Shown here in pieces: positions 1 to 9,700 of a stretch of DNA of 10,000 nt. The notes beneath the pieces are model-generated. The model did no database searches and was not told the origin of the DNA. It worked only from the letters and a program-made list of their open reading frames with translations. How positions within the stretch are numbered: the stretch's first letter is position 1; each line of letters starts with the position of its first letter. The position numbers and the translations under genes were made by a program. This DNA comes from Baffinella frigidus. Taxonomy: Eukaryota; Cryptophyceae; Cryptomonadales; Baffinellaceae. The stretch lies in contig MU647392.1 of the NCBI GenBank assembly GCA_026770585.1, positions 48,965 through 58,964 of the forward strand, read 5' to 3'.

Positions 1-95
1 ACCCCAAACCCCAAACCCCAAACCCCAAACCCCAAACCCCAAACCCCAAACCCCAAACCCCAAACCCCACACCCCAAACCCCAAACCCCAAACCC
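1..95 (+). repeat. CCCCAAA heptamer array
   Basis: About 13 near-perfect CCCCAAA units with one CCCCACA variant, ending in CCCTAGG. It is a G-rich-strand variant (TTTGGGG) of the plant-type telomere repeat. It could be intron filler like the blocks downstream or an assembly end; the window does not decide. Confidence 0.95.
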
Positions 96-223
96 TAGGC
101 CGCAAGGACGGCGGCAAAGATCGCGCTAGCGTGGCCAGTTGGGGTGGTCATGAGGCTGGCGCAGTGGTACTATGAGACTAAGGTTCAGTCTGCGGAGCAC
201 GACTCGGTACTCTCTCACCCTCG

Positions 224-270
<47 letters not shown>

Positions 271-739
271 CCTCCCTCCCTCTCTCCCTCTCTCCCTCTC
301 TCGCTCGCTCTCTCTCTCTCGTTCTCTCTGTCTGAGAAGCGCGACTGGGTGCCCATCGCAACCCAGAGAGACCTTGATTGCCACCAACAAAGCCGCCATG
401 TATGCACCCACTGAGGCTGCAACGCCCCCCCCTAGAGCATTCAAGCGTCGTTTAACCAACCCCAGATTTTTGCCTGGGGTGTCCGGAAATCGGTAATGTC
501 TGGTACAAATGCGTCAAAACCCTGAACCCTAAACCCGATGTGTTCACCCAACACCCAATTTGCACCTTCTGGTTGCGTGCATCCTAGACACTAACCCCTA
601 AACTTTGAACCCTAAACCCTAAACCCTAAACCCCAAACCCTAACCCCGAAACCTCAAACCCCAAACCCCAAACCCTAAACCCCAAACCCTAACCCCCAAC
701 CCCCAAACCCTAAACCCTAAACACTAAACACTAAAACAG
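96..739. other. 5' region without a recognised exon
   Basis: Contains the CT microsatellite, a C-run at about 426-432, and mixed CCCTAAA/CCCCAAA repeats at 596-735. The GC-rich stretch 95-140 is coding-like in composition but matches nothing I recognise. The GWCTWDAFY and DDGWQ motifs expected upstream of exon 1 were not found here. Confidence 0.6.
228..330 (+). repeat. (CT)n microsatellite with CCCT interruptions
   Basis: Alternating CT with CCCT and CGCT interruptions. It gives spurious Ser/Leu-rich and Arg/Glu-rich open frames on the two strands, none with a plausible product. Confidence 0.95.
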
Positions 740-797
740 GTGCACATCACGCTCTGGCGCTTCGCAGCGACGACTTTCTTCAAGGCTCCACTTATGA
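740..797 (+). CDS. GH36 exon 1 (first recognised exon)
   Basis: Follows acceptor AAACAG and ends before donor GTAAAT. It encodes [19 protein letters not shown] plus one base of a split Ser codon completed by exon 2. It matches the segment of Sip1-like proteins that carries an LWxxLANTxL-like stretch ahead of the FxxRLxSxxxN region. The frame is open and the phase fits exon 2 exactly. Upstream exons for the catalytic barrel start were not found in 1-739. Confidence 0.6.
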
Positions 798-3700
798 GTA
801 AATCCTCAACCCTAAATCCTAAACCCTAAACCCTAAACCCTAAACCCTAGACCCCAAACCCCAAACCCTAAACCTAAACCCTAAACCCTAAACCCTAAAC
901 CCTAAACCCTAAACCCTAAACCCTAAACCCTAAACCCTACACTCTAAACCCTAAACCCTAACCCAGGCAAGTTCGCGGACACGATGGACTATCCTAGGCG
1001 CCTTCGCTCCATTGAGGTGCCTAAACCCAAACCTGAAACCCGAAACCCGAAACGAGGTTCGATGTGCCTAAACCCTTTGCCCTAAATCCTAATTCTTATA
1101 CCGTAAACTCTAACCCATAAAGCATAAATCATAAACCATAACCCCCCTACGCAGGCCGCGCCGCGATTCCTCAAAACCCTCAACCCGGAAAGCGACTTCG
1201 GGTTGACAGACTATTCACAAGTTGACGTTATGGTACAAATCCGTCAACTTATGTAATGAACCCCTCCCCCCACAGGCCGCGCCCCGCTTCCTCAAAACCC
1301 TCAACGCGGAAAGCGACTTCGGGTCGTTCGTGACATCGCTCAAAAAGGACCACGGGATCAAGCTCGTCTACTGCTGGCACGCGCTCACTGGCTATTGGTA
1401 CCCTCCCCCAAACCCTAAAACCTCAACCCTGGGCACTACTCTCAGTGTAACCCTAACCCCTCAACCACACACACGAAACCCGAATCTTTGAACCCTTGTT
1501 TTGAGAATCACTCCGCGCCTTCCACACAGCGGACTTGAAAGGGATTTCTGAATAAACCCTAAGCGACAAGACCTAGGACCCTACGGTAGGAAACCCGTAG
1601 GGACATAGGGGGGTTCCTTAGGATAAGGTAACGGAAATTCAACCCAAAATGGGCCGAAAATCCCTTCGTAGTCCGCTGTGAGGAGTGCCGAGTCCGAGTC
1701 CCCGAACCCCGAAGCCGTACACCCGAAAACCGAAACCCGAATCCTTAAACCCTAGTTCGGAGACTCGCTCTGGGATTTATGGTGCAGTCCGATTCAATGT
1801 CAATGTCCGATCGTTGAGTCCGATTCAACTTGAAGGTCCGGTCTTTGTCATGTTCAGAGTTGATTCTGCGATCTTGGCCGTGCCATAGCCTCGCCATGCC
1901 ACACAACTCACCCATCGCATAGCGTGCAAGCGTGTTAAATTAAATCACCAAATCAAATTAAATCAATGAATTAAATTAAATTAAATTAAATGAATAACCC
2001 CCCTGAACAGGTCGGGCGTGCACCCTGCCTCCTCAAGCATCACAAAGCGGAACCTCGAGACGCGTTCCGTAACTCCCCACCCCCGCTTCAAACCCTGAAC
2101 TAAACCCTTAACCCTAAACTCTAAAACCTAAACCCTAACCTGTAAACTCATCGGGTATCATTCAGAAGAACCTCAAAAGGCGCTCAGTAACACCCCACCC
2201 CCTTTTATGGGTTTAGGGTTTGGGGGTTGGGGGTTAGTACCCTAAACAACGAAACCCGCTCCGTGGTTCCCCACCCCCTTTTAGTGATTGGGGTTTGTAG
2301 ATTAGGACCCTAAACCTGCGACGTGCCCCGTGATTCCCCAACCCTGCTTCGTTGAACCCTGAACCCTAAACCCTATACCCTAAACCCTAAACCCTAAACC
2401 CTAACTAAACCCTAAACCCTAAACTCTAAACCTTAGACCCTGAACCCTGAACCCTACACTCCAGGTGCGGCCGAGCCCAATGCCCGGGATTCTTCGAGTC
2501 GAGCCGCAGCTCTCGTGGGACCCCATCACCCTCCGCGAAGTCGCGATTCCGGAGGTCCTCCTAAACCCTAAACCATAAACCCTAAACCCTGAACCCTAAA
2601 CCCTAGACCCTAAACCCTAAACCCTAAACCCTAAACCCTAAACCCTAAACCCTCAACCCAAAACCCAAACCCCTAAACCCTAAACCCTAAATCCTAAACC
2701 CTAAACCCTAAACCCTAAACCCTCAACCCTCAACCCTAAACCCAAACCCCAAATCCCTAAACCCAAACCCCAAAACCCTAAACCCTACACGAAAACGCCC
2801 TTCGGTCAGGTATTGATGAAGGTGTCTCGCAAATGGAGCGCGCGGGGGAGCTGTATGATAATCTGCACACGTACCTGCGTCGTGTTCTTTGTTAGTGCCG
2901 GCACGGCCTGTGTCGTGTCCTTTGTTTGTACCAGCACGGCCTGTGGCGTGTCCTGCACCAGACTAGCGTGTCATGTGCCGCATCCGTCCCCCCACCCACA
3001 TCTCCTATGTCGTGTCCTTCCACCGAGCAACATGCCCCGTGTCGTGTCCGTCCCCCTACCCAACATGTCCAGACGACACATGCCGTCCTGGTATTGATCA
3101 CGGTCTCTCGCAGGTGGAGCAACCTGCATTCGTACTTGCGTCGTGTTCTTTGTTAGTACCGACACGGCCTGTGTCGTGTCCGTCCCCCTACCCACATCTC
3201 CTGCGGCGTGTCATTCAACACGGGTCTCTCTCAGGCCTGTGTCGTTTCATGCACCCAACCGACATGTCATGTGGCGGGTCCTGAAGCCTCAATTAATAAC
3301 GGCCTCCCTCTCTGTGTAGGAGCCGACGGTTTAGCCCGGGGGGGGTATGGTCTGATGTTGACAAGGGTCTCTCGCAGGTGGAGCGTGTGGGGGAGTTGTA
3401 TGACAACCTGTACGCGTACCTCCGCTCCTGCAACGTCGACGGTTTCTGCCCGTTCCCGGGGTTGGGGGTTGGGGGTTCAAGTTTTCGGGTTAAGGATTTA
3501 AGGTTTCGGGGTTAGGGTGTAGGGTTTAGGATGATAAACTGCACTCGTACCTCCGCTCCTGCAACGTGGACGGTGTGTGTCCCCAGAGTTTCGGGTTCAC
3601 GGTTTCGGGTTCAGGGGTTTGAGGTTTATGGTTGAGCATCATAACCTGCACTCGTACCTCCGCTCCTGCAACGTCGACGGTGTGTCATTTCCCGTGGTTT

Positions 3701-6700
3701 TCCCGTGGTTTGGGATTTAACGTTCAGGGTTGAGGGTTTTGGGATGAGGTACCTCCGCTCCTACACACCGCCGTCGACGGTGTGTGTCCTCTCCCGCGGG
3801 TTCGGGTTTAAGCTTTCGGGTGCAGGGACGATACGGTGGACAACGAGGTTTTCATTTTAAACGGACACTCGTTTGATTTGACTTGGTGCAAACTTGACCA
3901 CCCGAACCCCGGATTCCGGATGACAGCCTGCACTCGTACCTCCGCTCCTGCAACGTGGACGGTGTGTGTCCCCAGAGTTTCGGGTTCACGGTTTCGGGTT
4001 CAGGGGTTTGTGGTTTATGGTTGAGGGTCATAACCTGCACGTGTTCCTCCGCTCCTGCAACGTCGACGGTTCCTAGCTCTGCCCCAGTTCAATTTGGGCT
4101 GTTAGATAAAGTGCCCCCCCCGAAATTTCACAGGTGAATTTCATGGGGGGGGGGTCAAAATTTACCTGTGAAATTTCGGGGGGGGCACTCTGTCTACGAG
4201 CCCAATTTGAACTGGGACAGAGCTAGGGTTCGTGTCCTTTCCCTTAGTTTAGCGTGGTGTGTGTTGTGCTGGCTAATTCGTGTTTTTTTTCTCGGTGTTG
4301 CGATAGCCGATTCGTCTTTTGACGTCCACTTTCAGGGGTGAAACTGCATGCTAATTCAAAAGTGGATCGCATGGGTGAAAGTGGACGCTAACCCAAAAGT
4401 GGACGGCAGGGGTGAAAGTGGACGCGCAGGCCGCTGTGACCATGCTCGGATCTCAGTCGGGGGGGTCTGCGTTCACGACTAGCAAGTTCGTGCGTGCCAT
4501 GGAACGCTCGGTGCTTTACGCCCGAAACCCTCAATACCCGAAACCCGAAACCCGAAACCCGGAACCCGAAAACATATACCCCAAACCCGGAACCTGAAAA
4601 CTTATACTCTGAATCTTCCACCCTAAGCCCTATACTCTACACCCGCGTGCACGACTAGCAAGTTTGTTCGTGCAATGGAACGCTCGGTAAGCCCGAAACT
4701 CGAAACCCGAAACACTCGAACCCCGAAATACCCGAAACCATATACTCGAAACCATATATCCGAAACCTGAAGCGGGAAGTTTGTTCGCGCTATGCAACGC
4801 TCGGTGCTCCAAGCCCTAAACCCCAAACCTCTCATTTGGGTTAAGGGTTTGGGTTTAGGGTTTGGGTTTAGGGTTTAGGAATGCGAACATCTCTTACGAG
4901 TTCAACCTGCTGCGCCCCTGAACCCTAAACCCTAAACCCCAAACCCCAAACCCCAAACCCCAACCCCTATACCCTGAAGCTTCAACCCTCAAGCCTATAC
5001 CCTACACCCGCGCACACTACCCGTACGCTTGTGTGTCGGTCAAGAACATAATGGTGACGTGAGGCATGGCCGTCGTATTCCCAAAGTCGACACCCTGGGT
5101 TTGCGTTTTTGAAACCACTTTGAGCTGAACAGGCGCCCGGTGTTACCAGGGGCGGAATACATGGCGGGTTTCCACTTGGCAGCGGTCGAGGGCTTCACGG
5201 ATACAGTCCATCTAAACTATTTGTACTAGAATCTCATCCATTGCCCTGGAACAGAGCGCTTCGGCCCCAACAGCCACTGCATCAAACATCAACTGCATTT
5301 TCCACCCGATCGAGTGCCTCTCCTCCTCTTTCGTAACTCGCGTCCCTCCAGGGCGCGCTGGTACTAACTTGTGTGTTCCCTCAGGACGCGCCCGTACTAA
5401 CCCAGGACGTGCCAGTACTGAGGCGACCTTTTTTTGCTGACGATTCGTAAGAAATGGTGGCAGGTGACAGAGCACTTCGGGCCGGAGAACCACTGCATCA
5501 ACTGCATGTGCCATCCGACCGAGTGCCTCTACTCCTACCAGGTCGCCTCTTCCCCCTAAACCCTAAGTCCCGGTCCCCCCTAACCCCTAAATCCTAGTCC
5601 CTTAACCGTGCACTCTTGACCTTAAACCCCTTCACCATACACTCTCTAAGCCCTACACCCTACACCCTAAACCCGTGTAGCCCCTTCTGACATATCTGTC
5701 TTAGGTCCAAAGTTTCTTCTCCTGTATGAGAGGTCCAACGACGTGTCGCGTGGCTTGTTGGCGTATCACGGAATTAGGGTTTGGGCTTGAGGGTTTGGGG
5801 TTGAGGGTTGAGGATGCAGGGTGTAGGGTTGAGGGTGTTAAGGTCCGGACAACCACTGCATCAAGTGCATGTGCCACCCGACCAAGTGCCTCTATTCGTA
5901 CCAGGTCTGCTCTTCCCCCTAAACCCTAAGTCCCAGTTCCCCCTAACCCCGAAATCCTAGTCCCAACACCGTGCGCGTGTGACCCTAAACCCCTTCACCA
6001 TCAACTCTAAGCCTCTACTCGTACCAGGTTCGCCCCCCCCCTTCTCCCTCGATAAATCCTAAACCCTACACCGCTAAAACCTAAAACCTAAACTCGTAAA
6101 CCCGGAAACCCTAAACCCGTAAACCCTCGCTGATGGCTGGTGGTACATGACACTGCGGTGGCCAATTTGCTCCCACGCTGAGGACCCTACGACCTCAACC
6201 TTAAACCCTAATCCGTAAACCCTAAACCCTAAACCATAAACCCTAAATCCTAAGCCCTGAACCCGGCACAGGACACTGCGGTGGCCCGAGCGAGCGATGA
6301 CTTCTATCCGAGGGACAAGGTTACTCCCTTTCCACCCGCCCTTTGACCACCAACCCTCACAGCTGGACCAAATCCCGATTTCCGAGCATTTCTGGTAAGT
6401 ACTTTTGAATCCCTTGAGACATGCCCTGAAACATGTCTTTCGTACCGACATTGGTACTTTGATTATTTTTTGAATGTTTGATTTAAGCTCGTCAGATTCC
6501 GACGACCCTTGGTACAAATCCCAATACAAATCCCAATGGAAAAGACGATTTGGTCCGGGTCTGAGAGTTGGTGGGAGTGGGAGGAAACCGACTGTGTCAA
6601 TTAACTTGAGGTTAAAACCTCGTCCGGATGGGAGTACAGGCATCGCACGGAACCCACGTGTTATGCCCCTTTACCTATGCTTTGAGACCTGAGATTCATC

Positions 6701-9700
6701 CGTCCAGGTGGGGTTTCAATATTTCAGACCAACCTGCAAACCTTACGCTGTTACCCCTCAACACCAACCCAAAACCATGAACCGCACGTCCTCAACTGTT
6801 TCAGGCGTCGCACGCCACGCATCTGGCAAATGTCGCGTACAACTCGCTCTTCATCGGCGAAGTCGTCCAGCCCGACTGGGACATGTAACATTGACCCCCC
6901 CCCCCCCCTTTTTAAGGTTCATGTAACATCCCATCCCCGGGCGGGTTCTGAGTTTGGAACCCAGCGACAAATTCAGGGACCCGGAAAATGCGATTTGCTC
7001 CCACACTTGAGGCTCGTGGGGTGGGGTGGTTTCGGGTTTAGGGTTTAGGGTTCAGGGTTTAGGGTTTAGGGTTTAGGGGGGGATGCCCCATCTGGCGAAC
7101 GTGGCGTACAACTCGCTGTTCATCGGCGGATTATATGGGCACATAAAATACACCCATACATATACATATATGTAACAAAAATGTGGCGTACACCTCGCTG
7201 TTCATCGGCGAAGTCGCGCAGCCCGACTGGGACATGAGCCATCCAATCCTCGTGTGTATGATGCCATTCTCCCCTACACCATGAACCCTGGACCCGAAAC
7301 CCGAAACCCGAAACCACCCCACCCCCACCCCACCAGCCTCCAAACCCGAAACCCTAAACCCTACCACCAGGTTTCAAAGCAAGCATCCGGCAGCGATGTT
7401 GCACGCGGTCGCGCGGGCGGTGGGGGGGTGTGCGCTCTACGTCTCCGACAAGCCCGGCGTCCACGACTTCTCGGTCCTCCCTCAACCCCCGTGGTTCAGC
7501 GTTCAGGATTGAGGGTTGAGGGTTGCGAATTTCTCGAGTTTTCTGGATCTAAAAAGATATTGTTGGTCCGCAGGTTCTTCGGAGGTTGGTACTCCCGGAC
7601 GGATCGGTGCTCCGCGCGTGCCTCCCCGGACGCCCCACGCGCGACACCCTCTTCCTCGACGTCACGTCCGACGCGCGGTCCGCGCTCAAGATCTGGAACA
7701 GGAACGCGTGCGGGGGGCTCCTCGCCGCCTTCAACATCCAGGGATCCGTGTGGGACAAGGTCACGAGGCAGAACAGGATGTCGGGCGTCGAACCCAACGT
7801 CCCTGCGCGGCTCAAGCCGAGGGATGTCGAGGGCCTCGTCCGGTAACACCTCCAACCACACACCGGACTACGGAGCCATTCTGCGAATAACCCATAAGTG
7901 GTAATCGATTGGACCCTACGGTAGGCTATCCGTAGGGGCATAGGGTTTTTCCTACGGATATCCAGAATCGGATGTCAGGCGTCGAACCCGGCGTCCCTAC
8001 GTGCCTCACGCCGAGGGATATCGAAGGCCTCGTCCCGTGAGGATGCGGGTGTATAGGGGTTTGGGTTTGTGTTTTGGCTTGAGGAATTGGGGGTTGGGGT
8101 TGGGGGTACGGGCTTACAGGAGAACGCTGGGGGGGGGGAGGGTTGAGGGTTTAGGGTTCACCCGTGCGGGTGAGGGTTTAGGTTCAGGCGTCGAACCCGA
8201 CGTCCCTGCGCGGCTCAAACCGAGGGATATCGAGGGCCTCGTCCGTTTTTTTTGTTCAGATGTTGGGGTTCGGGTGTAGGGGGGGTATGGTTGAGGTCTG
8301 TCGTGTGAGAAGTCACACTGTGCCGGCGCTCCTGAAGCTAAGGAATATCGAAGGCCTCGTCCGGTGAGTGTTCGAGGGGTTATTGGGGTTTGAGTTAGGG
8401 TGTGGGCTCGTCCGGTCTCCCTAGACCCTAAACACCGAACCCCACACCCTAAACCCTAAACCCTAAACCCTCAACCCTAAACCCCAAACCCCAGAAGCCC
8501 CGAGGATTCGTTCGCAGTGTGGGCCACCATAAACCCTATACCCTAAACCCTAAACCCTAAACCCTAAACCCTAAACCCTAAACCCCAAACCCCAAACCCC
8601 AGGAGCCCCGAGGAGTCGTTTGCAGTGTGGGCCACCATAAACCCTATACCCTATACCCTATACCCTATACCCTATACCCTAAACCCTAAACCCTCAACCC
8701 TAAACCGATCCCTAAACCCTAAACCCGAAACCCCAGGAGCCCTGAGGATTGGTTCGCAGTGTGGGCGACGCAGTGGTCGCCCGCCGGCGATCTCATCAGC
8801 AGGTGCGCTGTTGTGGGCTGCCCGGAACCCGAAACCCGTCACCCTGAACCCGAAACCCTGAACCATAAACCCCTAAAACCTTAACCCTAAACCCTAAACC
8901 CTAAATTCTAAAAATCCTAACCGTAATAGCACGCTGGCGACGCTCTCCGTGCTCGAAATCCTTCGGAATCAGAAACAGTTTTTCAACACAACATATGGTT
9001 CGTGGGGGTTTCAATTATGTTTTGCTTTGGGCTGCTTTTTGCATCAGTTTACCCACGCTGGCGTCCCTCTCCGCGGACGACTCCCTCGAAATCACTCTTT
9101 TTGAGCAAGGAGTCGTGCACCGCTCCTCCGCAATTCAGAAATAACTTGTGTTAAAGGCAGTTCGTGGTTAATTTAATTAATTAAACCTGAACACGAATAA
9201 TAATTGCGCACGCCTAAACACGAATGAGAGTTGCTCACGCCCAAACACAAGTGACTGGCAGCACGCTGGCGACGCTCTCCTCAATGTCACCCTCCAGAGC
9301 AAGGAGTCCCGCATCGCTTCCTCTGCGCTTTTTCTGTGTGGTGCATCATTATGCGTGTGCTGCTGGCGCTGTGGCGTGTGTCTAAACCTCACACCGTGAA
9401 CACTTGAATAATAAAATAAAAAACGCTAAAACACTAAAACACTAAAACACTACAATCTTTAAAATGCTGAACCGTCGCAGCACGCTGGCGATTCTCTCCG
9501 CCGACGACGCGCTCGAAATCACCCTCCGGAGCAAGGAATCCTGCATCGCTTCCTTCGCCCGCATCCACGAGGTACATCCCAATGCATTACGAGCTTTCCA
9601 TTTGAAAAAGAGCCTCGCACTATGTCGCTCATGTTAGCCCTTTTCCGGTACGAAATCAGATCACGTACCCCCACCCCGGGTTTCGGGGGTGTTGATGTTT

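Larger units (their letters stand above)
1398..2010. other. Intron 3 (about 613 bp)
   Basis: Holds the hairpin element 1525-1680, CCCGAAA-like repeats near 1700-1750, a pair of AGTCCGATTCAA strings (about 1786, 1818), and AT-rich AAATTAAATT repeats at 1937-1992 just before acceptor GAACAG. No exon copies were seen apart from those noted near exon 4. Confidence 0.55.

Noticed and set aside
1-95. True chromosome end
   Set aside because: The units are CCCCAAA and similar tracts recur between exons all through the window, so this may be just another intron or intergenic tract; not decidable here.
126-459. Ser/Leu-rich (+) and Arg/Glu-rich (-) open frames
   Set aside because: Created by the CT microsatellite; low complexity only.
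2813-3284. Cys/His-rich open frames on both strands, like small zinc-binding proteins
   Set aside because: They come from the GTGTCGTGTCC minisatellite in several overlapping frames, with irregular Cys spacing.
4882-4916. Extra exon encoding [13 protein letters not shown] between exons 7 and 8
   Set aside because: GC-rich island after a TTTAGG acceptor-like string, but exons 7 and 8 already join in phase with no residues missing from the family pattern, and no donor follows.
5212-5514. 100-codon open frame on the - strand
   Set aside because: Antisense shadow of the exon 8 copies and the GTACTAA repeat; no start context or recognised domain.
6074-6643. 189-codon open frame on the - strand
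   Set aside because: Its residues are mostly GLGFRVYG-type translation of antisense CCCTAAA repeats plus antisense of exon 9 and intron 9; no family resemblance.
6474-6692. Separate 72-codon + strand gene inside intron 9
   Set aside because: Contains repeated TACAAATCCCAA strings and one arm of the inverted repeat; no recognised domain.
7254-7904. 216-codon + strand frame as a single protein
   Set aside because: It runs through intron heptamers and reads exons 11 and 12 out of frame; the family motifs are in other frames joined by splicing.
596-8920. CRISPR array
   Set aside because: The short repeats are contiguous heptamers without unique spacers of constant length, in a eukaryotic spliced gene.
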